From: Magnolia sinica
Taxonomy: Eukaryota > Streptophyta > Magnoliopsida > Magnoliales > Magnoliaceae
DNA length: 64,000 nt
NCBI RefSeq assembly: GCF_029962835.1
Contig: NC_080574.1
Span: 40,181,501-40,245,500 of the forward strand
Direction: 5' to 3'
Shown piece by piece: positions 12,294-24,130 of this stretch; the first letter of the stretch is position 1; each line of letters opens with the position of its first letter. Under the pieces are notes generated by a model, which saw only the letters and a program-made list of their open reading frames with translations, was not told the origin of the DNA and did no database searches. Both the position numbers and the translations under genes were made by a program.

Positions 12294-13674
12294 GGTTGAG
12301 ACTCAAATATTGCATATTTAACTCTTCAATATCACATTAGTTTTCCTGACATTTAAGTGTTAATTCGATTTAATTATATATGTTTTTATCGTGCGAGGTG
12401 GTTTTAGACCTAAAGATGAATATGCACTTAAAAGGATGGATTTAGAGCTTAAAAGAAGCTAATAAAGAATTGGAGAATTGGAGGTGTTTAATGAAGAATT
12501 CATATGCAAAAGATCTAAGGAAGCCAAGTGAGAAATGAAGAAAATCAGAGATTTGAAGTGAAGAAAAGGAATCCTGAAAATTGGCTAGAAAAATCATATT
12601 TTGGAATTCCGAGTCTAAAAAGAGAAGTCTTGAAATAATTTCAAAAATAGACTTCGGTCCCACCGAAGTTCACTTCGGTCCAACCAAAATCGTGTAAAAT
12701 AGTTCATTCAGAAAGTGAATTATCAGCCTTAATTCGGTCTGATCGAAGCCAACTTCGGTTCAACCTAAATTTGACAGATTCTGCATAAGTTTTTTATGTG
12801 CCTTTGGTTCGAAGGAAGGCAACTTTGGTCTGACTGAAGCATAACAGAAGTGCACAAATCAAAAGTCAGTTTGGGAAATCTCCGAATTAGTGCGAAAGTT
12901 GGAGTTTCACAACTATAAATAGGAGTCCCTAGGACGTTCCAAAGTATCTTCTAGGGTTTGGAAAGGGAGAGAAGGCCAAGGTGGAGCGTCGACAACGTTC
13001 TTCCATTTCGATTTCTTCACGGGTTCTAGTTGATCTTTTGTTTTTATTATATGATGCTAGTCTTCTTAAGCTAATCTCTTAGCTAAGGCTAAGGGATGAA
13101 GCTTATAGTTTATTTTGATGTTTATATTACTTTTATTCAAGTTTAGGGTTGGACTTCTATTTATTTCTAATTTGAATAAAGGAATATTTTCAGTTTTCTG
13201 TCATTTATTGTGACTTCAATTATAGTAGATGCTTGGAAAGTTTTTGATATCTTCTTATCTACTTTACAATTATGTGATATGTAAAATTTGTGATTTACCA
13301 TTCTCTCCTGGGCATGGTATACGGTTGAATTTCCTGCGATCATCACATTGGTGCTTCATGAGGGAACTAATTCAATAAAAGTTCAGATTCTGTTTTAACC
13401 GCTCCATCATCCGATTGGATAGGATAGGACTTCGATTTCAATCGAGTTATCATTGAATCAACTAGTTTAATATTGAGACTGCTATGAGTGGATTCTTGGA
13501 TCCTTAGGCTTTTATTTATTTGTTTCTACCCTTTTCATTTCACTGGATTATAAACCTAGACAACCAAGTTAGATTTATATTAGTTCTAGACCATGTTTCC
13601 CATTCCCTATGGATTTGACCTCGTTCTCACTGAATTATTATTACATCGCGACCCTGCACTTGGGGTTGTGAATA
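12294..13674 (+). repeat. 5' LTR of the non-autonomous Athila-type element
   Basis: 1381 bp. A cluster of CTTCGGTCNNACCGAAG-type palindromes (12649-12840) precedes a clear TATA box CTATAAATAG at 12913-12922. The final 100 bp (GACCTCGTTCTCACTGAATTA..TACATCGCGACCCTGCACTT) match the U5-end pattern of the other Athila-type LTRs here. Confidence 0.85.
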
Positions 13675-13680
13675 AGTTTT

Positions 13681-13698
13681 TAGCACCATTGCCGGGGA
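13681..13698 (+). other. Primer binding site, tRNA-Asp(GTC) type
   Basis: TAGCACCATTGCCGGGGA lies 7 bp after the 5' LTR and is the TGGCGCCGTTGCCGGGGA site with three substitutions. The perfect form, complementary to the 3' end of plant tRNA-Asp(GTC), is present in the young Athila-type element at 46301. Confidence 0.8.
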
Positions 13699-14019
13699 GT
13701 GGCGTTGAACACAATTATGTTTAGGTTTTTCTTGGCTTGATTTTTATTTTAGATTAGATTTTTCTTGTTTTCTGAATTTTTTTAATATAGGTTTTTAGAA
13801 ATTTTCAATTTTCAGAATTTTTGTTTTAGGGTTTATCTTATTTTTTTCTCTCTCTAACATTACTAACATAGTTTATTGTTTCTGTTTTATAGGATCTTCA
13901 TTCTAGTTCCTCTCTTCTGGTAAAATCTTTCCTTACTCCCCCCTACTTGCTTTACATATTGTTATAGGATTTTTGTATGTAGGAATTTATTTTAAGATTA
14001 TATTCAAAATTAGGGTTTC

Positions 14020-14961
14020 ATCATGTTCATGCAAGAGTGGACACGTGAATACACTAATCTACTTCTATAAGGTGAGAGATATTGTGAAGGGCTGTCAGAT
14101 GATTATGCTAGGAAATAACCTATGTTTCAAAGTTTTACTAAAACCATGATTGAGAACCGACCAGGATATAATATTCCACCAATTAAGAAGTCCTTACGTG
14201 AGCATATGCGGTAGAATAATTTCACTCCATTGATTAAGAAATCATTACATGTTTATTGGAGTGAGAACAATTATCACCCATCCGGTAAGAACAAAATAAT
14301 GCGTGATTATATTATGGGTGATAACATGTACCAACAACCATCAAACTCTCCCTCATATAACCTGTATGACTATAATTAATGAAAACATCAAAGTTTAAAT
14401 TGGAGAGGTGAACCAACAATCGATTCTAGTGACTATCCTTTTGAACCTCCTACCCTTGAGATCCAACTAGAAATAATCCAAGAGAATTCACTTCACTAAT
14501 ACATGGATGCTCAAGAACAATTCAACCAATATGTCACACAATCATTTGCTAACAGTAGAAAATCATTAGAGTTGGTTGAATCATCCATTCAAGAATGTCA
14601 GTCGCACCTTATTGATGAGGAAGAGGCTATGTTATTCCAGCCTCAACCCAATCTAGAAACACAATGCAAGGAGAGTGATTCCAACTCGCTTATGGAGTAT
14701 ACTGACTTTGAGAATGAGGAGTTGGATTATGTTCATGAGCATACGGTTCAGTTTTTCGAAGAGTCAATCTCAATGATGGTCCAAATTAATGATCGAGAGG
14801 CAAAGGTAATTTTTAAACATAGTGATGTTGACCTACTTCACCCACATGACATGCCTGAATCCAATGTGGAGAATGAGTCACTTTCAACTGCATGTCCCAA
14901 CTCTTTAAAAGATTGCTTGGCATACTTTGAAAATTTTAATGATTACATGATTAAGACATAG
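14020..14961 (+). pseudogene. Decayed gag-like region ending in a 152-codon acidic open frame
   Basis: From about 14023 the plus strand reads MFMQEWTREYTNLL, then FTKTMIENRPGYNIPPIKKS, a leader text typical of non-autonomous Athila relatives, with several stops. The last open part, 14503-14961, starts MDAQEQFNQYVTQSFANSRK and is rich in Glu, Asp, Ser and Asn. It has no capsid domain, zinc knuckle, protease or polymerase motif. It may be all that remains of a gag-related protein or an element-specific protein; its function is unknown. Stops before 14503 mean the frame is not translated from the element's first AUG. Confidence 0.5.
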
Positions 14962-16416
14962 TGAATGCCTTGTGAGAAAATACTTCGATAGTTGATATTG
15001 ACTGAGGGAATCATTATTCTGAAGAGCCTCCTTCCACATATCCTGAATGTTTACCATTAAACGAAGAGGGGCTGAAAAACCAAAGTCTGAAACTTTGGAA
15101 TGTATTGAGACTACACTGCCTAACGAGAATTTTTGAGAATTTCAACTACTTGTAGTCTCTGATTCACCATGGTATACTAACATTGAAAACTTTTCTGTCA
15201 TAGGTGAATATTATCCACTTTAGATACCTCAGGAGATTAAAAGATATTTTTTATTGAGGTTCATAAATTTCTCTGGACATTCATGCTCTAGGGCATCCAA
15301 GCCTACTACAAAAATGGCTTTTGGATGATCTTTTGAGAAATCTATTGAGAAATTTATCGAGATACTAGCTAGAGTAGGAACCTTGATACATGATTGAGTA
15401 GTTTTTTCCTACTTTCCTAGTTTAGGATTAGAATTTATTGTATTCTTAGTATTAATTTGCTTTCTGTAGTTTAGTTTCTTTGCTAGAACCACATTTTATT
15501 GGAAGATTATTTTCGCTTCACTTGTACTCTTCATCTATTCTCCTTTATTTTCACTTGTCTCAATTTTTCCCTTATTGTATATGTTTATACATTGAAGACA
15601 ATGTAGATTTTAGGTTTTTTTTTAAATTCATATATTAGAATGATAAGATACTTAATTGTTGAGGATTGCTGAACCTGAATTCTAGTTACTCGGTAGATTT
15701 CAAAGTTACATTTGAGTTATTAATTCATAATTAGAAGTTTTAAACATTGATTGAGTCGTGATTTTGGATATCACATCTAGCTTACACATTAAAGTTTAAG
15801 CCTGATATTGAATTGTTAACTTGATGATTATTAAGAATAATAGGAACCAAACCTAGGGAATTTGTTCATTATGTTCAATACAAGGAATTGAAAAGAAAAA
15901 AAAGTGAGAGAGAAATAATACTCAGTTAAAAACACATTTTTCATCGAAAAGGGCTACCTATCAAAGTTCCTTAAAGGGACTGTTGAAAAGAAGAAAAATG
16001 TGAAAATAGTATGAAAGTCGTCAATGGAAAAAATCAAAAGCTGGGAGAATAGAGTGTTGAACTGTAAGACAAGTTTTGGTTTAGGTTTTAGTTATCTTAA
16101 ACTCTTTTGATTATCAATGTTATCATGAAAGTAGAGAACTGAACCTTTGGTTGTGATAAGTCTATACTTCATTATACACTCATGGAACTCAATATTTAGA
16201 ATTTTTCTAATTATGGGATTAATACTTTGAACTTGATTAGGACATTTACCAAGTGCTAGAGTTTAGGAGAAAGCAATACTCAACATTAATGTATTTTAGA
16301 TTTCTATAATATGGATTATTTTTAGAACCACTTGAGCTTATGAAAATTATTCATTTGTTTTCAAAATATCTTTCGCATGCTTTAATCGGGACTATCAAAA
16401 TGCTAGTAGAGGTGTG
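14962..16416 (+). other. Non-coding 3' region of the Athila-type element
   Basis: A/T-rich with no open frame of note. It contains the inverted repeat ACATTGAAGACAATGT at 15589-15604, about 0.8 kb before the 3' LTR, and a GGGACTATCAAAATGCTAG segment just before the LTR at the place of the polypurine tract. Confidence 0.65.
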
Positions 16417-17777
16417 TGTTAAGACTCAAATATTACATATTTAACCCTTCAATCACATTAGTTTTCCTGACATTTAAGTGTTAATTCGATTTAATTATAT
16501 ATGTTTTTATCATGTGAGGTGGTTTTGGACCTAAAGATGAATATGCACTTAAAAGGATGGATTTAGAGCTCAAAAGAAGACAATGAAGAATTGGAGAACT
16601 AGAGGTGTTTAATGAAGAATTCACATGCTAAAAATCGAAGGAAAGCAAGTGAAGAATGAAAAGAATCAAAGATTTGAAGTGAAGAAAAGGAATCCTGAAA
16701 ATTGGCCAGAAAAATCATATTCTAGAATTTCGTGTATAAGAAGAGAAATCCTTAAATAATTTAAAAAACAGACTTCGGTCCCACCAAAGTTCAACTTCAG
16801 TTTGATTGAAATTGCGCAAAACGGTCCAACGAGAAAGTGAAATTTTTAGCCTTAATTCGGTCCGACCAAAGCCAACTTTGGTCTGACCTAAATTTGATAG
16901 ATTCTGCACAGATTTTTCATATACGAGTTCAGTCCAACCGAAGCGTAACAAAGTGCGTAAATCTAAAGTCGGTTTATGAAATCTCCAAGTCGGTGTGAAA
17001 GTTGGAGTTCGACAACTATAAATACGAGTCCGTAGGACGTTCCAAAGAATCTTCTAGAGTTTGGAAAGGTAGAGAAGGCCAAGGTGGAGCGCCGACAACG
17101 TTCTTCCATTTCGATTTCTTCACGGGTTCTAGTTGATCTTTTGTTTTTATTATATGATGCTAGTCTTCTTAAGCTAATCTCTTAGCTAAGGTTAAGGGAT
17201 GAAGCTTATAGTTTATTTTAATGTTTATATTACTTTTATTCAAGTTTATGGTTGGACTTCTAATTATTTCTATTTTGCATAAAGGAATATTTTTAGTTTT
17301 CTGTCATTTATTGTGACTTCAATTATAGTAGATGCTTGGAAAGTTTTTGATATGTTCTTATCTATTTTACAATTATGTGATATATAAAATTTGTGATTTA
17401 CCATTCTCTCCTGGGCATGGTATATGGTTGAATTCCCTGCGATCATCACATTGGTGCTTCATGAGGGAACTAATTCAATGAAAGTTCAGATTCTGTTTTA
17501 ACCGCTCCATCATCCGATTGGATAGGATTGGACTTCGATTCCAATCGAGTTATCATTGAATCAAGTAGATTAATATTGAGACTGTTATGAGTGGATTCCT
17601 AAATCCTTAGGCTTTTATTTATTTGTTTCTACCATTTTCATTTCACTGGATTATAAACCTAGACAACCAAGTTAGATTTAGATTACTTCTAGACCGTGTT
17701 CCCCATTCCTTGCGGATTTGACCTCGCTCTCACCGAATTATTACTACATCGCGACCTTGCACTTAGGGTTGTGAATA
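16417..17777 (+). repeat. 3' LTR of the non-autonomous Athila-type element
   Basis: 1361 bp, colinear with 12294-13674. The palindrome cluster recurs at 16760-16945 and the TATA region (ACTATAAATACGAG) near 17019. It ends GTGAATA immediately before the GCACC target duplication. Confidence 0.85.
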
Positions 17778-17782
17778 GCACC

Positions 17783-17860
17783 AAAACACCAAACAAACGA
17801 TATCGGATGAATCTCGCCACTAGAAGCAACCTAACTTACTGATATATAAAAGGATTTAAT
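17783..17860 (-). pseudogene. Short 5' continuation of the minus-strand LINE
   Basis: When the Athila-type insertion is removed, this piece joins 12293 on the minus strand and continues the zf-RVT frame upstream (HPISFVWCFGALPKVV across the junction). It is about 70 bp and stops close to the start of the opposite-strand LINE half. Confidence 0.5.
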
Positions 17861-18605
17861 TAAAAACTTGTCGAACTTGTCTTTTAACTATATCTTTAAG
17901 GAAGAGCTAAAGAGTTTTTCTAGTTTGTTTGGATGTCAGGAGGGCTCATTTCCTACTACATATCTTAGTAACCTATTATGTATAGGAAGAATGTTGAAAC
18001 ACCTTTGGGGTAGTTTAGTTGAAAGGTTTGAAAGGAAGTTATTTCAGTGGAAGTCTCGTGATATATCATTGGATGAAAGAACCGTTTTAATTAAGTCGGT
18101 AATGTCTAATCTTCTAGTTTATTATGTTTTTATTTAAATGCTCGAAGTTAATTTTAGATAATTGAAGAAACTTAGGCATGATTTTTATTTTTATTTTGTG
18201 TGGAAATGAGCAAAAGATAAACATAAATTCAATCTCATAAAGTGGAAGGAGGTATACAAGCCTTGGGCCTAAGGGGGAGCGTAGTTTAGAAAATTAAATC
18301 TAACTTTATTAGGAAAATGAGTTTGGAGGATTTGGTAAGAGGTGAAATCTCATTGGAGAGGTAATAATTAAGTAATATGGCTATAAAGAATTAATATGTT
18401 TGACTGGGTTGTCGTCGTTGTATAGGGCTTCACACTTTTGAAAGTTTGTGGTGTTAGAAAAAACATAGAGTTTGGAAAAGGGTGGGCTTCTTGTTGGGGA
18501 ATGGAAAGAACATCATATTTTGGAAGGATAGATGGGTAGAGGATCAAAGGCTAAGCGAACTTTTCCCTCGCCTGACAAGGATTTCAATAAAGGATGGGTT
18601 GAGGG
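17861..18605 (+). pseudogene. L1-type LINE, inverted half: end of reverse transcriptase and linker
   Basis: Plus-strand frame 17868-18137 reads FPTTYLSNLLCIGRMLKHLW then RKLFQWKSRDISLDERTVLI, the conserved plant L1 text after the RT catalytic core (FPSTYLG..L, L..WK...LS..GR..LIKSV). Further on, with stops and shifts, come LGK*VWRIW and GNGK..YFWEDRW-like text up to 18605, where the copia element inserted. It is broken by many stops. Orientation is opposite to the LINE 3' end at 11.75-12.29 kb although the two cover adjacent parts of the protein. Confidence 0.75.
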
Positions 18606-20937
18606 TGCTAGCGTTGAGGCAGAAAGATAGAAAATTAATCACCTAAAGATAGACTTAAGGTGCGTTACGATGTCGCTATCTTTAAGACGATATTCGCACC
18701 TTACTGGTGATTAAACCAATTTGCAAGAGGGTTACAACAAATCCGCCTCCAAGATACAATAAGCCTCTTCTCCAAGACCGGAGAAATGTGGGTTTCGGCC
18801 TTCAAAAGTGAAAAACTACACCCCAAACACACTTTTACAGCATACATGTAACGCCCCGAACTTTTCAATACCCGAGTATTAAAAGTTCTCGAGCGTTACC
18901 GTGAGATTTAACGTAACACGTACATGGGTACGATACCAATCTAGCTATCCTCACCTTGCGTCTACTCTTGAACACGAATCTGACCACTGGGAATGATCTT
19001 CATCTATAAATCAAGTCATCCGACCGTTGATCATGTGATGGGATACATGTACCTTCCCTTGACTAAATCGGTGAATAACTCTTTAACCATAATGATTTAG
19101 AGGCAAGTTCTTTTGTAAGAATTGTTTAGAAATGAACATAGAACCAAGTGGAACCATTAGATTTCACAAAACTCCTAGAACATCAATAATTACGAAAATG
19201 TCACTACCCATACCCCTGAATCATATATCACATGGTTCCCATTATCCGTTTAATGTAAAAATTTGTACCATGCCTATGTATCATAAATTAACAATACAAG
19301 TTAAATTTCAGCTCTTAGATTATTGTGAAAGTGACCCAATAGACAAATCAGTCCCTTAACCGTTGATTTTGGTGTCCATCGAATGAAGAAACCTCGAGGG
19401 TAGTCGTAGTTGGATATTTTCCTTCATGTGAATGACTTGGATTACCCATCATATGAACTAAGTGGGAAATATAAATACCCCACTTTGGTAAACTTTTCCT
19501 TAGGTGCGAAGTTATCCTTCTGATGCTTATCAACTTGTTATAAATCTAGATCTTTAGATCTAGCCACTTTCTACCGTCCATCAAAACTCAAACTTGGACT
19601 ATATCTTAGCCTCACATGACTATGAAATCATACAAAATTTGTACCCCGATCTGTGATCCTACATCGTTGAACGCTGAAGTTAGTTCTTTCCTTTTGACGC
19701 AAAAGGTGGTATTTCAGATCTAGCCTCTTACAACCATCCATCAACCATCAAACTTGGTCCAAGTGTCTACCTATCTTGAATGCACAATTCCTCCAAGAAT
19801 TAGCTCTAATCACTAAGCGTGGACCAGTAATTAAGATCAAGTCTGTTTTGATGTCTACCAATAGAACTATGCAAATAAAGCCTCCAATCAACTCCACACT
19901 TGGGCCATGATTTTAACATAGCACATGGAAGTCGATGAAGAGTGTGGATCTTCTTAATTGTCGTCACAGTGGACCCCACACTATATGTACAAACAATGGT
20001 TTGTGCATCCAAAGTATCTCACGCACAAAGACGTGTTGGAGGAAACTTCCTTCTCCAAATTTCTAATTCCAGAATACCCTCTATCATAAAGATTAGTATG
20101 ACCCACTTAAACCTCAGATCAGCCCCATATTTGAACACATGGGCCTACAGGGTCTGACCAAGAGGATGAGTGGAATGGACTGATCAAACAAACATCATTG
20201 TTAGGCCTAGAAAGGGTTTAATGGTGAGAATCACAACAACCACTATTTCATTTAGTATGACCCACGTGATCATTGAATGTACTTCAAATTTGGGCTCAAA
20301 CCCTTAATGTAGATGGAAAGACAAATGGGCGGCGTGGATCTTAAAAAACATACCCATGGACCCCACATTCTAAAGTGTGTGTGCACAAGGTGCGCACCCA
20401 CTTCCAGCACACTGGAACTGCCAATCTGGTCAAAACCCATTGACCCGACTCCCACTCGAAAAAGGAGAGCTCTCTCCTTTCTGTTTGCATGAAACAGATG
20501 ACCTGCGTCCATTTTGAGGAAGTGTTATAGCCCACCATCATCACCAGATGGTATAATCCAAACCATCCATCAGATGCCCTGGACGAAACCGTCCCACCCC
20601 ATGTATTATCATGTGAAGACAGTACCCGAATGTGCTGCAATCCCTGGCCAAAAGAGGGCCTTTATGTTGTGATATTGATGAACAAGGTCTGTTTAAGAAT
20701 TAACATGGCCCACCAAGCAGGGTCGATTGGAAAATCTAGACCGTCCACCCTATCGGCCATACAAAATCGACCCTAACGGCATTAATTAACACACATGTGA
20801 GCGTAAGTGAGCAGATCACAGCCATTCTCCTTCTCGGCTGCAAAAACGGATGCCGCGTAAGTCTCACGCAGTTTTCACTGCGCAGAAGGAATTGCGTAAT
20901 GCTACGCCTGGCGAGTTCTACCACGCCTATAAAAAAA

Positions 20938-20946
20938 AGGCCTTCC
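20938..20946 (+). promoter_or_regulatory. Probable TATA box of solo LTR 4
   Basis: CCTATAAAAAAAAGG sits near the middle of the LTR and is followed about 25 bp later by the start of a long GA-rich leader, the layout expected at a U3/R border. Confidence 0.5.
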
Positions 20947-20959
20947 CACCCCACTGTCT

Positions 20960-21230
20960 AGAGGAAAGAACAAAGAAAGGAAAGAGGGAAAGAAACGTGA
21001 GGGAGAGAAAAGCGGGAAGACAAAGAGAGATCAATCGCTGACCGAGGTTGTTGTCCGTACAGAAAGAAAGCCACAGCCAGCTGCTGTAGGAAAGAGGAGA
21101 AAAAGAAAGAGAAAGAAAAGGAAAAGGAAAAGAGAAAGAAAGAAAGAAAGAAAGATAGGAAAGGTAAAAGAGAAAGAGAAAGGAAGAGAAAGAAAAGGAA
21201 GGAAAGAAAGAAAAGAGAGAGGGAGATCTC
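20960..21230 (+). repeat. Purine-rich (GAAA/GGAAA) tracts
   Basis: Two long, almost pure purine stretches (about 20962-21030 and 21087-21226) downstream of the TATA box. The Phe/Leu/Ser-rich minus-strand frames here are compositional artefacts. Confidence 0.85.
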
Positions 21231-21934
21231 TTCCATCCACTTGCTGCAATGCCGGACGACAGACTCAGACGAGCAAAGAGAAAGATAAATCAGGGGCTGA
21301 AATCTTCCGAACTTCCAGCAAGAGATTGAGGCCTGTTGAATCAAACTCCGGCTAGCCACAATAAGAAAATAGTAAAACATGACATAAGAGGTATTCACTG
21401 GACTCGTTTTGTTTGGTTGAAATTGTAGGTACGGATCAAAGTAAGTCTCCTTCTTACATAACAATTTATGTTAAAATTTTTAATCTAAAATTATAATTTG
21501 TTTAACCCAGATATAGACGAAAGGGGAAACCTTAGATTAAACCTGATCATACAAATTGTATACTTTATAGTTGAAGATGAATCAAGAGTGCATGCACTAA
21601 GTTCTAACGACGTAAGATGACGCTTCGACATAAGAGGTGAGGGTTTTATCATTTAAGTTTACACTAATTTAAGTTACTTGCCTTTCCATGCCTTTTATGA
21701 TATGAATTATCTTGCCTTTTCATACTTTTGATGATGAGAGTTATCATGCCTTTTCATATCTGTAATGATGTGATCCATCCTGCCTTCCATGTTTATATTT
21801 TTCTAGGAATTATCATATTAATTGATTCCGTTATTAACATTATAATTATTAGCCCTTTGGGTTTACGACATGATGTCAAATATAAGGGATTTCTCTGAAT
21901 TTATGTGAAGCCATGGATGCAAGCCTTGCCCCTG

Positions 21935-22135
21935 CCTCGTCTCTTTGTTTGAGTTGGCTCTGCCACTCGTCTCTTTATTTGAGTTGGCCCTACCACTCAT
22001 CTCTATATTGAGTTGGTCATTGCCATTCTCCTTATTATTGAGTTGACCATTGTCACTCTTCTCTTATTATGTTGGCCGTTGCCACTTTTGTTGAGTTGAC
22101 CATTGTCACTCTTCTCTTTATTATGTTGGTCTCGT
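21935..22135. repeat. Degenerate minisatellite of GAGTTGGCC..TGCCACTC..TCTC units
   Basis: Units of roughly 28-35 bp (TTGAGTTGGC, TGCCACTC, GTCTCTTTAT) recur about six times in solo LTR 4. A second set of TGCCTTTTCATA words lies at 21680-21790. Confidence 0.7.
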
Positions 22136-23608
22136 GCCTTCTATCTTCACGGCTTGGGCTCATGTCTTGCTATTCCAGAACCTCCATAATTTAGTTGATG
22201 TTCTTTATGATTCAAATTCAGTTATATTCGTTATAATTCAGTTTATATTCTCTATAAGTGCAAGTGATGTATAAGATGCATCACAACTAGTGATTCAAAT
22301 ATTTTATCATTGACGTAATGCGCTCTGGGTAAAGACCCTCTTGGGGCACGTAAGTCCTTGAGCCTTCGGGTAGTGGTGCACAAATCGATGTGTGTAATTC
22401 GCAAATGCAGTGTCACATCACTCCAGGATTGGATATTGCAAATAGTTGCTCCATGAACAAATCGTGTCACGTAATTCACCCAGCCCATGTGTTGTGCGCT
22501 CTAAGGTGTTCTCGTAAATCTATAGTAGTGTTGGCCATGCCGGTGAATATCCGTAGTTATGGGATGCGGGTCGAGCCGGTTATCTATAAATCGTATTCCA
22601 CATTGTGATGATCACTACGTATGATGAGCCTCACATACTTTGCTAGACATGCATCTCATGTAGGTTGTTTGCACATGCTAATACCCTTGTGTTAGTGGAG
22701 CACGGGATATATCAGACCCTTACTTTACCTGTTATGTATATCTTGAATTATTGTTAATCATAAAGGATAACCTTCACTATAAGTAGAGCATTGACCCTCT
22801 CCCAACCGTACAGTTGATGTAGGTGGCATACAGATTAACGACATAGATGACTACTTCCCTATAGAAGATTATCTTAAAGGACTAAGAAGACAGTTTTACT
22901 ATTTAGTTTCATACTTGCGCTGTGAACTCTGATGTTGTAATAAACCTCCCATTATGAGGCCTTGATTATTCCTTTTACTCTAATGATATATAATCATTAC
23001 AGTTGATTTTATTCTTATGAATGTTACCTTCATGAATGTATCTGGATGTAAACAAATAAAAAAAATAGGGTGCGATTTCAGAGCATCCAGTTGTACATTA
23101 TTAATAACTGGTTCCTCGGGCACGAGTACATACTCTTGCCGTGAAAATTCGTGCTGTTATTGTACACCCATGACTTCTATGCTGTTATAATTTACCCCCT
23201 GAAAACGGTTTACAATTTACTGCTTGAAAAACTGTTTACAGTTTAGCGCCTGAAAACTGTAACTTTCTAAAAACATCCAAAAACAAAAATGGAGAAGAAG
23301 AAGAAGCTGGAGAGGAGATTGTTGGAATTGTGATTTTCAGATTGACCCAAAGATGGGTCTATATAGAATCACAAGAGATGCTTTAAAACCCTTTTCATGA
23401 AAAGATATCTTCTTCCATGATGTCTTTCAACAATGGCGGTGGCTTTTCAACAATGGCATCCCTCCATCATTTCAAATTCAAATGATGCTTCATTTACCAA
23501 GAGGAACCACCATTCACAAATAAATGGTCAACAACAATTGCCAAAAGCCACAACTCTTTCTCTAAATTCTCTTTTATAAAATAAAAATATTTTGAAAAAA
23601 CCCAAAAA

Positions 23609-24130
23609 TCCCCTACTATTTTTTAAAATATAGAGGTTAGGGTATGTAAGGAAAATATGCGCATAAGAGAAGGTGTCTTATGAACTTGAACCTTCACTTA
23701 GGGTAAACAAATTAAAGTTGTATCAGAATCCTTAGTGACTATGGTCTTAAACTAAGTATTCTATATGACACAATTGGACATGTCACACACACACACACAC
23801 ATATATTTCAATTGTTATGTATTCTAAAATTATAGCATATTAACGGCCTTGTGCTCTGTCCTGGATTCATGAGTTTATGAGAGTAGCTAAAACTCTCGAA
23901 TATCAGGAAGCAGCCCCACTTCCAATGCTCATATAGGTGAGTCCTTATGAATGCTCCTGTAACTATAACACCCTTGAAAGGACTCATTAAGACCAACAAC
24001 AGCTCATCCTCCTTTTTATTATTACAAGTACCCAACACTATACATACATCCAAGAATGAGATAGAAAACGTACAGTGCTGCTTCAGACACTTCCTGTGAG
24101 GTACTCTACCCTATGAACCTATTCGCTTAG
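23609..24130 (-). other. Copia internal 3' non-coding region
   Basis: Between the LTR/polypurine tract and the end of RNase H. It contains a CA microsatellite at 23783-23801 and no recognisable frame. Confidence 0.5.

Larger units (their letters stand above)
12294..17777 (+). mobile_element. Non-autonomous Athila-type LTR element (LARD-like), TSD GCACC
   Basis: Two LTRs (12294-13674 and 16417-17777) flank a 2.74 kb interior and are bounded by a perfect 5-bp duplication GCACC at 12289-12293 and 17778-17782. Both LTRs begin (T/G)GTT(G/A)AGACTCAAATATT and end GGTTGTGAATA. The interior has a tRNA-Asp-type PBS, a decayed gag-like segment, a long A/T-rich 3' region with the ACATTG..CAATGT hairpin, and an Athila-type pre-LTR segment (GGGACTATCAAAATGCTAG). 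No protease, reverse transcriptase, RNase H or integrase is present. Mobility would need proteins from an autonomous relative. The LTRs differ by many substitutions and small indels, so the insertion is fairly old. Confidence 0.85.
18847..23161 (+). mobile_element. Solo LTR 4 (Ty3 type, different subfamily) in the copia LTR
   Basis: It begins TGTAACGCCCCGAAC, a typical long Ty3 LTR start, and ends TTCGTGCTGTTATT, where TTACA would be expected. The flanks are ATACA (18842-18846) and GTACA (23162-23166). The intact sister LTR of the copia element reads GTACA here, so the left copy has one mutation. No coding domain. A TATA box TATAAAAAA at 20938-20946 is followed by a purine-rich leader. Orientation is taken from that TATA box. 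Confidence 0.7.
18606..23608 (-). repeat. 3' LTR of the copia element, interrupted by solo LTR 4
   Basis: The LTR consists of 18606-18846 plus 23167-23608. It is colinear with 28149-28814: TGCTAGCGTTGAGGC against TGTTAGGGTTGAGGT at one end, the AATTTACCCCCTGAAAAC block in the middle, and TTTTGAAAAAACC at the other end. A purine stretch AGTAGGGGA (minus strand, 23609-23617) is the likely polypurine tract. Confidence 0.8.

Noticed and set aside
20958-21464. 168-codon minus-strand frame rich in Phe, Leu and Ser with a membrane-protein look
   Set aside because: It is the complement of the purine tract in solo LTR 4. Composition explains the hydrophobicity.
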